A DNA stretch of 64,000 bases from Astrothelium macrocarpum. Its lineage: Eukaryota > Ascomycota > Dothideomycetes > Trypetheliales > Trypetheliaceae. Of this stretch, positions 9,184-21,044 are shown piece after piece; positions within the stretch are counted from its first letter, which is position 1; every line of letters begins with the position of its first letter. The stretch is taken from positions 372,001-436,000 of the forward strand of contig JAGEMR010000014.1 of NCBI GenBank assembly GCA_021030915.1, written 5' to 3'. The notes under the pieces are model-generated. The model saw only the letters and a program-made list of their open reading frames with translations, searched no databases and was not told the origin of the DNA. Position numbers and translations under genes: made by a program.

Positions 9184-12100
9184 CCTGTTGGTTATCTTGA
9201 ATAGTGAACAAAGGATGGCAAGAGGTTGTTTATGGCATTTAATACCAACAACGTATGTGAACGGAAAGGCAGTATCAAAAGTATGAAATGTCTGTCTTGA
9301 CCTTCTCGAATTAAATTATCGGGAAAAGACACACTTTATATCTCTCAAGCATGACGGAATCAAACGCACACTTTTCGACGATTCCTCACTATTTGGTTTT
9401 CTTCTATTGCATGTCGCTCAAAAGTCAACGATCAAGGCATCTGATTCGACGTAGGATGAAAAAAAGGCAGAACTCTGCATTTCCTGGAAGAAGGCAAACT
9501 TGTCAGCGGATTATTGCCTTGAGGCCGCCGCACAATCGACGTGGACATGCTCAGGTCAACTCAATATGTCGTTGGTAACGTTCATAGCGAATCGTCCTTT
9601 TGGCTGGATAACACGCTAATGCATTAGGACATGAAAAGTTCCAATAGTACGAGGACCGGCACGAAGGACTGAGAAATTCCTCAATTATACAGTCCACACC
9701 CGGTGGCGGTCAGAAGACTGATTGCCTGAGTCCAGTTAGGTCGTCAGGACCAATATGAGCGAAGTCTGACACGCGAAGATGCCCGTTGGTCCTACCAGAG
9801 ACCAGTATGCAGCTATCAAGATTCTGCTAAGGGCCATTCAGAAGCGGTTGAGCTGGCAAAGTGGCTGCAGCAAACCGGGGATAGAGGGAATTTCGGGTCC
9901 CAACTCGTGAAGACGTTGCAGAAGCTGGTCTTTGTCAGGCCTGTTGGGTACGCAGATCGTTTCCGAGATCTATTGTGTGTAGATGTTAGTCTTACCAGTG
10001 ATCATCGTTGGGCTCAACTGCGTGCTGTCTCACGTGAACCAAACGTGCTTTGCACAGACATTTGTAGCGGAGTTTGCAGCTCGTTCATGCAGCTGCATCC
10101 ATGATGCAGCCCTCACAAATGTGTTTTTGGATCACGGCTGAATCCGAAGCCATTCCAGCGGTCCCCTCACGTCTTGAGATATGTACGATCCAATTGGATT
10201 TTCTTGGCTGTGTTGTCCGTTGTTTTGATTACAGCAAAGGACCAATCCAAAGAAAGTCTGCAGCGAATCGATGCATAGAATCATCAGAAGCACCAGAGCC
10301 CTGTCGCGCAAACGTACTGGTATCTAACCTTGTCCATATGCAGCCGAGTCACGTTCGATGCTGGCGTAGGAAGCGGGAGCAGAAAGCTATGACTGAATAT
10401 CTTCGGAAGGTGCTACTGATAATCGATCTTTGAGGAGTTGAATTGGTCCAGATATGGTTACCTTCTTGGGTGAGATTGAAAAATGTTCTAATCAGTGCAA
10501 CATCAATTATCGAGCTTGTCCCGGCGGTGTAGAAACGTTCAGCGATCCGTTCACACGGAAAATAATTCTTGGTCGATGACAGGTACTGATCAATACGCAA
10601 AGGGTGAAGCGTATGACACGGCAGCGAAGCTTTCCTATGCTTCCAAAGTCATGCGACAAAGGACTGCCTGCATACTTTAGCGTTGAGGTTGACTTTGTAT
10701 TGTACGGACGTTAAATCTCATCGAGGACGACGGACGGAGATGACTCCGATCGTGCGCGGTAAAAGCGGTTGGAATCAATTATTCGACGACGGATTTTCAG
10801 CCAGCCTAACTCACAGTTTCAGCTCAATCGAATGACTGTCAGAAGATCATGCCTTAATTTGAACGCACACACAGACCGTAGGTGACAGCCAAAAATCATG
10901 AGGCGGGATAATTTCTGATCCGAAACAATTAGAACCCCCACGCATGCATGGCATAACCCATCCGATTGGAAATCTCAAAGACCCTGCGGCAGTGACGTGG
11001 GTGGATACATACGGTACCTAAGCTTCGGGCCACAGCATCTCTGAAAGGGTATACAAAAGATTCAAATCCCAGGCCGACAATTTGATTGGGACGAGCCTCT
11101 GAAGTTCTCTTACTAAGAAAGACAAGCAAAATGATTTCCACTATGACCTTGCTCAGCGAATACTTTGGGCAAAGCTATCAAGAAAAAGGATTCAGGAAGT
11201 TTTCGAAACAGTCCAATCATAATCTAAAAAATTTTGAGGATATGAATGGAGGGAAAGGCTGGCTCAGGATTAGGTTTATGCCGACAGAGGAGCACGACAT
11301 ACTCATTTGCGCTTTGTTCCGACGATAGCTGACTCTTGGGATCCATGTCCAGTTGACGGTTGCAATTGGAGCGCTGCTAAAAGATGATCTGCAGTCATGG
11401 CGTGGAAACTATCTCAAAAATTGGGGCAGATAGGCCCGATCTTCTAGTCCTCAAGAGATCGAGTCTATGATAGCATATCGGGCCAAGGAGCATCTAAGTA
11501 GATCATCAGGCTCCCACGGCCACCAATAAGTTGCCAAGATGCACGTTCCTTAATCACTGGAGATATTGACGCCAGCTCGTCCCGCCAACAATAGTACAAG
11601 AAGTCTAGGCAGAGATGGAATCTCCTGAAAACTTGACATGAGATTGGCTTAAACTCCATGAGCCTGGCATTCTACGATAGTCGTCCTGAGCACACAACAG
11701 CCTCAAAATCTGAACACAAAACAGCCCAACATGTCATTGAACATCCAATGACCTCGAATTCATAAAGGCAAAGCACAGCCTCAATATGGAAGCATACCAC
11801 AAACTCAGATGCGTGGACAAATGCGACACCCTCAAATGCAGGAATGCTTACAATGGTGATGACGTACAAACCTGCACAACAATTTTAGCACGTAGTTACA
11901 TAGCATACGTCTCAATAGATAACTAGGTAGTATTGGGTTGGTCTTGTAGTATTATGTCACAGGAAAAAAGAGCAGAGAGACCACATGAAAGAAAGGAGAG
12001 ATTGGGGTCCGAATTGTCTAAAATGAAAGCATGACTTCGTGAACATGGCAATGGCCCCAAGCAGGCTCATTCTTTGCAGACTCCTGAAGTCATCCATTCC

Positions 12101-12523
12101 CCATTCCCATTCCTGCCCCAACTGAATTCATCCATCCACCAGAGCGCCGTTCCAGTGAACACCGGCAGATAGAAAGAGACGCCTGCAAATTGTTCGAGAC
12201 AAAAGGAGAACTTGGTAGGGCCGAACTAAAAATGCTTTCGCAAGATTTGTCAGAAGGTTACATGCGGAGAGGGACAGCGGATGTGACGCGTCGCTTGTAT
12301 AAATCTCCTCGGCATGCTACTACAACTGCAAGAAGGAAGAAGAGAAAGAAGAAAAAGAAGAAAAAGAAAGACCTCCCATCAACTGCTTGCGTTTGCACTG
12401 AATAGACCGAGACGGTGATCAAATCCGTTCAAGGTACACATTCTTTCACGCTTTCATTTAAAAAATCTTCTTCCATCCGTCGGGCATTTATATCTTTTAC
12501 TGTGTTGCTCCGTAGCGATTTGA
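9184..12523. other. Gene-poor stretch, possible decayed coding remnants
   Basis: About 3.3 kb without a supported gene. Frames are short and mostly start at TTG or GTG. A Gln/Pro-rich plus frame at about 11677-11863 is interrupted by one TGA and may be a relic (see findings). A purine-rich AAG/AAA tract lies at about 12331-12371 and creates a poly-Lys shadow frame. The final 150 bp are probably 3' flank of the FHA gene. No terminal repeats or transposase frames were recognised. Confidence 0.5.
12331..12371. repeat. Purine-rich A/G simple repeat
   Basis: An irregular GAA/AAG microsatellite-like tract in non-coding DNA, about 150 bp beyond the FHA gene stop. Confidence 0.75.
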
Positions 12524-15076
12524 TCACGGGAACATCGATTCCGGAAGAGTCGCAAGCGCAGTCACGGCGACAACGACTCCGGCGGCAAACCCACCTGCAA
12601 ACCCTCTCATGATAGTAGTACCACGGTTCGACTTGGTCTTGCGAGGCATACGTGGCAATACAGCAGGGACGGGTAAAGCATCAATCTTGAGTTTCTTGCG
12701 TGGCGGCCCTTCTTCGGTAGGCTTTGCTGATGGGATCAGTTCCTTGGCTTGCACAGGTGGGGACTGAACAGGTTCCTCATTCTTCTTGTCCGCAGCATCC
12801 TGTTTGGCTTGCACGGCAGATGATTGAACATGCTCCTCTTTCTTGTCATTCACGTTATCCTGTTTGACTGCCTGTTCGACTGCCTGTTTGAGTGGTCCAC
12901 TAATGGATAGAAGGAGCTCCTCTGTCTTCTGGGCTACATCGTCCTGTTTGGCTTGTAGAGATGGGGACTGAGCGTGGCCCTCTTTCTTCTCGTTCACATT
13001 GTCCTGCTTGACTTGTGCAGATGATGACTGAACGTGTTCCTCTGTCTTCTCATACATATTGTCCTGTTTGGCTAGCTGAGGGCTGACATCACCGTCGATG
13101 TAGTCTGGCGACGGTTCTCCTTCTGGAATATCTTCGACATCGCTTGTATCGTCAAAACCATCCAGGTCGTCTAGATCCTCGAAATCATCAATTTCAAGCT
13201 CGCCAAGCATTGCCTGTGAGTATAAAGAGTGAGCCGGAGTACTCAATTCGTCCTGACGTGACTTGATTGGTTTGATTGGCTTAAGCCCGTGGCTAGAAGG
13301 TTCTGCAGACGCTTCAGATGCATTGGAATCATCCGTATCAGCAACAAACTTTCGTTTTGCTGTACCAACGGGTATAACACCCTTGTCCTTCGTCCCCAGG
13401 CTATCAACGAGATCGCTGATGCGAATAGCGCCCTTTTGTTGACTATTGCTCCCACCTTGTTGTGCACCTTCATTTGGCTGTCGGAGCTCTTCATTGCTCC
13501 ATGTGTCTGAAGGCTGTGGGAGGATCTTCTCATCTTTGCTAGATTTTACAGACTCAGATGCGTGGAGCGAATCCTCGCGCCAAACAGTCTGACTAGAGAA
13601 CGCTTCCTTCGCTTGCTTAATGGCCTTGTCAACTAGCGGCAAGCCGTTCCACTGGTAAACGTTTGTATCAAAACGATTGGCTTGATATGGGGCAGATGCC
13701 AAGCTTGCGTTGGAGTCAAGCCCAAAGACTGAGCCGTAAGCTGGCGAATTTAAAGGTCCTGTGCCTTCGGTAGGAACAACTGAATCACTGTATTTTGGAC
13801 GATGATGGAAATAGACTGCACCAGGGTGATATGAGTTTTGTCCGTGTGGGGAAGGAAAGGGATAGGTTGGAGCGTAGTGGTTCATGGAGTGATCGACTGG
13901 CATCTTTGCGTAAGGGGATGGCCGAGGTGTAGGACCTGATGCCACGCCGATAGGTGGCATATCTGGGAATTTCGGCCCAGCATACTGACATGCCCAATAA
14001 TTCGACGAATTTGTTAACCCGTATCCAAAGGTGGCGGGATACACAGCAGCACCTAACGCTGTGGACTCTGGAAAAGTTCTAGGCTTTGTATCAGTGCCTT
14101 GGTTTCGGCTTAGTGTATCCACCTGCTGTTTCTCGTCAACCACTGATGGGCGGAAATGGGTTTCTTTGCAGTCTGTAGGATGGGATTTCGCATCACTCAT
14201 GTCTGCATGCTCCTCAAAGTCTTCATCGTCATCGATGTTAGAAGACTGCGCAAAACAGGAGTAAACATCATCATCATCATCCGAAGCTGCAGATACGATA
14301 GGAGATGCTGAGCCCCCAGATAGAATTTCTGCTTGATGGAGATTGGCATCATTGTCGGGATTGGAATAGTCATCGAAAGTGTCTGGAACATTGCTCTCGT
14401 CATGATCTTGTGGCTCGGTAGACTTGGCGCGACTCGAGTCCTTGGTGTTGACGTCCTTGTCCACAGGAGCAATGTTTTCAGAGTCCTGGGCAGCAAGGCT
14501 GGAAATCGGGCTATCAGGGTAAGGTGAACGTGATTCCATAGGTGAGGAAGGTACGGCCTCAGATTCGGAATCATCCATCTCGCTGGCGTATTCGTCTGAA
14601 GAGTAGCCTGGGGTCCTGAAACTACTATTTGTAGGCCCTTCTGTCCTGGAGTCTGGCGCAGCCATGTTGAACCTAAGCTTCACAGCAAAATCCAGTGGAC
14701 GATAATCGTCGTCATCACGCTGAACTAGATTTCCCAACTTCAAGATATCTCCATCTGATAACAGCTGCTTGTCGCCTTTGGGGATTTTGCGATCGTTGAG
14801 AAAAGTGCCATGCATCGAGCCCACGTCGGTCACATAGACAGAGTGTCCGTGGGGGACGGTTTCATTTGGCAAGACGGACAACTCGGCGTGCTTTCGCGAT
14901 ACCACGGCACAGTGGAAATATGCATTATTGGGAGTAGAAATGAGGCCTTTGGTTTCGCAGTTTGATGCACGCCCCATCGGTATAGGAGTACCATGGGTGA
15001 GGGTCAGGTTGCGGACATGAATCGGCTCTTCTGATAGGGCTTCAAGCCGGACCGAAACGGAAGTATTATCAGACAT
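12524..15076 (-). CDS. FHA-domain protein with C-terminal membrane anchor, 850 aa
   Basis: A single exon. The N-terminal FHA domain spans about residues 20-125. It has the phosphothreonine-binding signature GR-x-S/A-N (PMGRASNC), S-R-K-H-A, and GSxHGTFLND. A very acidic Ser/Asp-rich disordered middle follows. At about residues 670-777 lie five imperfect 20-residue repeats beginning KQD. The last 25 residues hold a hydrophobic segment (GFAGGFAAGVVVAVTALATL), giving a tail-anchored layout. FHA plus tail anchor is the layout of SLMAP/Far9-Far10/HAM-4 of the STRIPAK complex. Those proteins also carry a coiled coil, which I do not see here, so orthology is unproven. It is divergent from rpc1 across 874 bp. 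Confidence 0.85.
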   Translation of the reverse strand: MSDNTSVSVRLEALSEEPIHVRNLTLTHGTPIPMGRASNCETKGLISTPNNAYFHCAVVSRKHAELSVLPNETVPHGHSVYVTDVGSMHGTFLNDRKIPKGDKQLLSDGDILKLGNLVQRDDDDYRPLDFAVKLRFNMAAPDSRTEGPTNSSFRTPGYSSDEYASEMDDSESEAVPSSPMESRSPYPDSPISSLAAQDSENIAPVDKDVNTKDSSRAKSTEPQDHDESNVPDTFDDYSNPDNDANLHQAEILSGGSASPIVSAASDDDDDVYSCFAQSSNIDDDEDFEEHADMSDAKSHPTDCKETHFRPSVVDEKQQVDTLSRNQGTDTKPRTFPESTALGAAVYPATFGYGLTNSSNYWACQYAGPKFPDMPPIGVASGPTPRPSPYAKMPVDHSMNHYAPTYPFPSPHGQNSYHPGAVYFHHRPKYSDSVVPTEGTGPLNSPAYGSVFGLDSNASLASAPYQANRFDTNVYQWNGLPLVDKAIKQAKEAFSSQTVWREDSLHASESVKSSKDEKILPQPSDTWSNEELRQPNEGAQQGGSNSQQKGAIRISDLVDSLGTKDKGVIPVGTAKRKFVADTDDSNASEASAEPSSHGLKPIKPIKSRQDELSTPAHSLYSQAMLGELEIDDFEDLDDLDGFDDTSDVEDIPEGEPSPDYIDGDVSPQLAKQDNMYEKTEEHVQSSSAQVKQDNVNEKKEGHAQSPSLQAKQDDVAQKTEELLLSISGPLKQAVEQAVKQDNVNDKKEEHVQSSAVQAKQDAADKKNEEPVQSPPVQAKELIPSAKPTEEGPPRKKLKIDALPVPAVLPRMPRKTKSNRGTTIMRGFAGGFAAGVVVAVTALATLPESMFP
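12746..13069 (-). repeat. Five 60-bp coding repeats in the FHA protein
   Basis: Units start with the codons for KQD at 13069, 13009, 12949, 12865 and 12805. Each is 20 codons (pattern KQDNxxEKxEEHVQSxxxQA). A 24-bp partial unit (KQAVEQAV) sits between the third and fourth. The units diverge in sequence but keep exact period and frame, which points to duplication with purifying pressure on frame. Confidence 0.88.
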
Positions 15077-15334
15077 ATTGAACGACGAAGCACAGCGAGC
15101 AGTAAGCCGAGGCTAAAGGTAGATAGGGACAAAGCAGAAGAGGATGAGTCGAAGGCAGAGAAGATGTCCAGGAGCCTTGCCAGTAAATTCGGGCGATACG
15201 GTAACACCCGGCCGAGGCTGACACAGAAAGTCGGACAAAAGGGGCGTCCTTGGCAGAGAGATTGCGAGGCAAAGAAGAAGATCTGCGATGGACAGCAGAG
15301 CTCAGGAACCCCTCGACGTTAGGTGGGAAGATGG

Positions 15335-15378
<44 letters not shown>

Positions 15379-15950
15379 AGGGAGCAAGAGAGCTTGGAAG
15401 AGGAGGGGCTTGAGGTGAGGTTAAGGCTGGCTGCCTAGCTTTGGTGGTCCGGAGGCCCCTCACTTTGACCCAATCTTTGTGACTGTGCAACGCCGCGGAA
15501 CCGACACCAAAGGATGACTGCAATGCTTGTCCAGCTCCACGATCAGACGCCGCATCGCTCAGTAGAAAGAAGAGGAAGAAGAGGATGGGAGGTCGACATG
15601 GCCAGACAGACACCGTCACACCCTGCTGGACAAGTGGGGCTCAGTTGGAGGCACAGTGCACGAAAGGAGCATAGACGGGGACATCCCTGTGTGTGGCGCG
15701 GCTGATGTTCGGCCTGCCCCACTAGGAATTTTGGATTGGCCTGGCTGGTATAATGTGAATCATGGCTCACATTATGCGTGACCACGGAGTGATGTGTCGT
15801 ATACTGCAACTCTTCTCTTTTCTGCATCTCACTTTGCGAATCGGCTTTCCATTCGTCCCCGTCGTTTCAACCGGTCGTTATGTGCTTGTCTAATCGCAAG
15901 CTTCGACTTGTGCAAGCCTATCGATAGCGGCATTTCGCTCATACTCGACC
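15077..15950. promoter_or_regulatory. Divergent promoter region of FHA gene and rpc1
   Basis: This 874-bp spacer separates the two start codons and must contain both promoters. It includes a (GA)n tract at 15337-15375. Frames on both strands are shadows. No specific factor site is claimed. Confidence 0.65.
15337..15375. repeat. (GA)n microsatellite, about 19 units
   Basis: An uninterrupted GA run of 39 bases lies in the divergent promoter, about 260 bp from the FHA start and 575 bp from the rpc1 start. GA/CT tracts often mark nucleosome-poor promoter DNA; a role here is inference. Confidence 0.95.
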
Positions 15951-18900
15951 ATGGCAGCCATAGAGAGGCACAAGGAGCAAGTGCTCGATCGACTACCCAA
16001 GCGAATCAGAGAGCTCCAATTTGGTATTCTGTATGTAGGATTCGTGAACTGTCGCTGCAAAACCCTGTACTTATAATCCAACTTAGTTCGCAACAGGAAA
16101 TTGTCAAGCAGTCAGTGCTAGAAGTTGATGACCGAAACATTTACGATATAGGAACTGTTGGCTCTGAAAGAACGCTCACCAAGAATGGGCCAAATGATGC
16201 TCGTATGGGTGTCTCAGCTAAGCATGGCGTAACTTGCCAAACCTGTGGTGGAGCACTGGACGACTGTAATGGCCACTTTGGTCGAGTCCGGCTTGCCCTT
16301 CCAGCATTTCATGTTGGATATTTCAGAAATATCATTGAAATTTTGCAAGATATTTGCAAGGTATCATCCCCTAAACTTAATAAATGGAGATCAATCTCAC
16401 TCTATTAGGCTTGCTCGCGGATCTTGCTACCTGAAGATATTCGCAGAACGTATTTACGCCAATTACGACGGCGAGACTTGGACAGTCTTCAACGAAAGAT
16501 GATGCTTCGTCGAGTGACCACAGAGTGCAAAAAAACCAAAGCTTGTCCGTACTGTGGGACGGTGAATGGCTCCATCCGCAAAGTGCCTCATCATGTCCTC
16601 AAAATCGTCCATGAAAAGTTTCGCGCCTATAACATTTCTCATGCCAAGTCCAAGAAAATTCCGCCTGGTAAGATAGAATTCGACAGATCCTTTGAGGAAG
16701 CTCGAGCTGCGAACCCAGAGCTAGACAGACACATGAAGAAAGCTTTTGATGATATGAATCCACTCAGGGTCCTGAACCTCTTTCGAAGAATATCTTCTTC
16801 TGACTGTGAACTGCTCGGCATGGATCCCGTAGAAGGAAGACCTGAAATGTTCATATGGCAGTATGTGCCAGCACCTCCCGTTTGTATCAGACCGTCTGTC
16901 CAACAAGACACAGCAAGTACGGAAGACGACATCACGAATAAGTTGGGTGACATCTTGCAAATCAGTGAGATTATGAAGATCGGTCTGGAAAACGGCCAGC
17001 CCATTCAAACTATCATGGAGCAGTGGGACTTTATGCAGATGCAACTGGCAACTTACATCGACGGCACTTCCCCAGGACTTCAGCAAGGAGGCTTTGGAAA
17101 GTCGCCCCGAGGATTCAATCAAAGACTGAAAGGAAAACAAGGGAGGTTCCGTCAAAATCTATCTGGAAAGCGTGTCGACTTTTCTGGTAGGACAGTCATC
17201 TCTCCGGATCCAAATCTCGGTATTGATGAGGTCGGTATACCAAGACGAGTCGCCATCAAGCTCTCTTATCCTGAAAAGGTGACCCGCCAGAATATCAAAA
17301 AACTCCGAGAATGTGTTCGAAAAGGCGCAAAGCGCCATCCCGGGGCTAATTACATTGAGAAACAGACTGGTCCTAAGAAAATGTTAGAGGTTTTCTCCAA
17401 ACCGGGGGGATATGAAATGCTCGAAAAGTTCGCCAACCAACTTGAAATTGGGGATGTTGTTGAACGGCATATTCGTGATGGAGACATCGTGCTTTTCAAC
17501 CGACAGCCATCTCTACACAAACTCAGTATTCTGGCACACAAGGTTAAAGTTCGTCCCTGGAGAACTTTTCGTCTCAATGAATGTGTGTGTACGCCATACA
17601 ATGCGGACTTTGACGGCGATGAAATGAATTTACATATTCCTCAAACCGAAGAAGCGCGGACCGAAGCTGAAGAACTCATGGGTGTAAAGCATAACTTGGT
17701 GACACCTAAAAATGGTGCGCCAATCATTGCAGCTATCCAAGACTTTATTACCGCTGCCTATCTATCTACCAACAAAGACCGATTCTTTGATCGCAGGACA
17801 TTTTGCCAAATTTGCAGCTGCATGTTCAATGGCAATAGTGTCAAAGATCCTGATTCTGGAGAACACCTACCAGTCGAAATTCCTCCGCCTGCGATTATGA
17901 AGCCAGAAAGACTTTGGACTGGAAAACAGATATGGAATGTGCTGATGCGGCCAAATCGAAGATCCAAAGTTCTTATCAATATGGAAGCACCCTGCAAACA
18001 GTACAAAGCAGTTCGAGGTACTCTTCCGGATATGAACGCAGACGATGCCTATCTTGTCATTCGCAATTCGGAAGTCATGTGTGGTGTAATGGACAAGGCA
18101 ACCATTGGTGATGGAAAAAAAGACTCTGTATTCTACGTCATGCTTCGTGATTTTGGTCCTGACTATGCTGTACAAGCGATGAACCGGCTCGCCAAACTCT
18201 CGGCCAGATGGCTATCGGACCAAGGCTTTTCAATCGGTATCAACGATGTATGGCCCACCGAGCAACTTTTCAAGCGAAAAAAGTCTCTTATGCATGATGC
18301 CGAGTCCAAATGCGATGACTTGCTTGAAAAATTCAAAGTATCAAAGCTAGATAGAGATGCCGGCTGTGACGTTGAAACGACACTAGAAAACAAAATATCA
18401 GGCATCTTGAGCGGTGTTCGTGAATCTGCTGGTTCGCAGTGCTTGGAGGAGTTGGATAGATGGAATGCTCCGTTGATCATGGCCAAATGCGGTTCAAAAG
18501 GATCCAATATTAACGTCGCACAGATGGTTGCTGCTGTAGGGCAACAAATCATCGGCGGAAAGCGTGTTATGGATGGATTCGAAGACCGTACTCTTCCACA
18601 TTTTGCCAAAAAATCGAAGCGACCACCTGCCAAGGGCTTCGTTGCCAATAGCTTCTTTTCAGGGCTGACACCTCCAGAGTTCATTTTCCATGCCATGTCT
18701 GGTCGAGAAGGTCTCGTAGATACAGCAGTGAAGACTGCGGAAACCGGTTATATGTCTCGCCGACTCATGAAGACTTTGGAAGACCTTTCTGCTCAGTACG
18801 ATCACACTGTGCGAAACGCATCTGCTGGTATTGTCCAGTTCCAGTACGGCGACGACAAACTTGATCCAGTGGATATGGAAGGCAAAGCCAAACCTGTCAA

Positions 18901-20503
18901 CTTTGAGCGCACTTTCATGCATGCCATAGCATCCACTTGGAATAATACGCATCCAGGTCTTTTGCCTTTTCAAGTCAAGGAATTTATCGCAGCGGGACTC
19001 CAGCCTGAAAAGGATAAGCTCACCCGAGCTTCCTTAACAGGAGCCAACCTGTCTTATCAAGATAACAATCTTTTGAGTACGGATCATTTTGAGAGTGCTC
19101 GTGGATTCCTGGATGAGATCGGAGACTTCGTTGGAGCGAAAGCAGACCATCTTTCGAAATTACGTCTTGCCGCAGGGCTTAGCTCAGGCAACAGTGCTTC
19201 TGAGGGTCCCGCAAAAGCTAACGTTCAAACAGGGCATCTTGCAGACTCTATCGGAAAGATCTCTCAAGATGCCCTAGCTGAGTTCCTTCGACTGTGCCTT
19301 ACAAAATACGAAAAGTCCAAAGTCCAACCTGGTCATGCCGTCGGTGCTGTTGGTGCACAATCGATTGGCGAACCAGGTACTCAGATGACTTTAAAAACGT
19401 TTCACTTTGCTGGTGTACAAGGCATGAGCATTACGCTGGGTGTCCCTCGCATTAAAGAGATCATCAACGCATCCAAGTCGATCAGCACGCCTGTCATCAC
19501 ATGTGTGCTTGACAATGACAGGCAGGAAACCGCTGCACGCATTGCTCAAGCCAAAATCGAAAAGACCTATTTGCGAGATATCCTGTCCTGCATCGATGAA
19601 GTTTGGCATCCAAGCGGTGGCTACATCAAGCTTAGGATCGATTTGGATCTGATTCAGCGCCTGGGTTTGGAAGTCAGGACTGAAGACATCAAATACGCCA
19701 TCAGCAAAACCCGGGGTCTAAAGTTAGACAGCAGCTGCATCGAAATCCGCTCCTCTAGCAAAATCCGCATCTATCTCACCAGCATGATCGACACCAAACC
19801 CCGCTCACGATCCACCAGCAAGCGCGACCTCGAAGAAGACTTCATCAAAATGCAGAACCTCCTCCGCATCATCCCCAACATCGTCATCCGCGGCTACCCG
19901 GACGCCAGCCGCGCCATCATCCGCAAAGACGAGAAGCTCAACGCGGCGGGCTACGAAGAAATCAGCCTGCTCGTCGAGGGCTACGGCTTGCGCGCGTGCA
20001 TGAACACCGACGGCATCAACGGCCGGCGCACGCGCACCAACTCGGTGAAGGAGGTACAGGCCGTGCTGGGCATCGAGGCCGCGCGCACCACCATCATCAA
20101 CGAGATCAAGATCGTCATGGGCTCCATGGACATCGATCCGCGCCACATGCAGCTGCTCGCCGACGTCATGACGTACAAGGGCGATGTGTTGGGCATCACG
20201 CGCTTCGGCCTGGCGAAGATGGGGAAGAGCGTTTTCCATCAGGCGAGCTTTGAGAAGACGCCGGATCATTTGTTCGAGGCCGCGTTTCATCATGCCAAGG
20301 ATCGGATTGAGGGGGTGAGCGAGTGTATTATTATGGGGCAGACGATGGGGGTGGGGACTGGCGCGATGAATGTGGTGAGGAGGTTGAATTTGGAGAAGAG
20401 GGATTTTGAAAAATTGGAGTTTTTGTTCGAGGATGCATTTAAGGCGGAGGAGAAGGAGAGTGGAGAGGAGCATGGTGAGAAAGAGAAGATGCTTACAAAC
20501 TGA
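15951..20503 (+). CDS. rpc1: DNA-directed RNA polymerase III largest subunit RPC1, 1482 aa, three exons
   Basis: Exons are 15951-16030, 16087-16360 and 16409-20503, with introns of 56 and 48 nt in phases 2 and 0. The total is 1483 codons including the stop, close to the roughly 1460 aa of yeast Rpo31. The clamp zinc motif CQTCGGALDDCNGHFG lies near residue 77, and CPYCG near 163. The catalytic NADFDGDEMNLH, whose three Asp hold the active-site magnesium, starts near residue 516. The bridge-helix and trigger-loop region follows, with QSIGEPGTQMTLKTFHFAG (GEPGTQMTLKTFH is invariant in the family). It transcribes tRNA, 5S and U6 genes as part of Pol III in the nucleus. The last 700 bp change to a strongly GC-rich codon style, giving long antisense shadows. 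Confidence 0.97.
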
Positions 20504-21044
20504 GTTCATTACGAGGAGCTATTTGAGCATGGCGACGGAGTCTAGATGGTAAGGATGGGACAGATATATTTGCCTACGGTTCTGGGATGAAAGTACAAGA
20601 GGTTCATGATGAGATGTGTTTAATGTTAGACGAGCCATGGCCAGATAGTATCCAAAACCAAAATACCGCATGCAGGCTCAACTACATATACCATGACTAC
20701 GCGACTGCTTTAATTGAGATAATAAATTCATTGCCAATGCACAAGTTCTTCGATTCAAGAATGTGGGCAAGGTGCTTCCATGTCAGCCGAATCCTTGCGC
20801 TCATCCTCTGCTAACCCACATGCAGGGTCCACTTTTGAATACTCAGGTACTGCCTTGATGCCAGATTGTCCATTTCTCTCAACTCCGCAAGCAAGCCAAG
20901 GGTGCTGCTCACACTCCTTGTTGCTCTCTCAGCTGTCGCAGTTTCTGTTTGATAAAGGTTTCTGTTTACGGATCCTGTTTAATTACATTTCTGTTTCCGA
21001 GTCCTGTTTAATTCCATTTCTTTTTCCAATTACAGGACACCACC
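20504..21044. other. Intergenic between rpc1 and hut1, with 29-bp tandem duplication
   Basis: No gene. This 541-bp spacer holds the rpc1 3' flank and the hut1 promoter and leader. A 29-bp direct duplication lies immediately before the hut1 ATG. Confidence 0.65.
20973..21030. repeat. Two tandem copies of a 29-bp element
   Basis: Copy 1 is 20973-21001 and copy 2 is 21002-21030. Both begin TCCTGTTTAATT and continue CATTTCT-TTTCC, differing at a few positions. They sit 15 bp before the hut1 start, so probably in its 5' leader, and are pyrimidine-rich. Confidence 0.85.

Noticed and set aside
10074..10433. 119-codon plus frame in the gene-poor stretch
   Set aside because: It has a TTG start, no family resemblance and no neighbouring exons.
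12190..12405. Plus ORF ending in a poly-Lys run
   Set aside because: The lysines come from an A/G simple repeat and the rest has no protein-like feature.
19805..20509. 234-codon minus frame inside rpc1
   Set aside because: It lies wholly antisense to conserved RPC1 sequence where codons are GC-rich, and its composition (Asp/Ala/Val/Arg) is a codon shadow.
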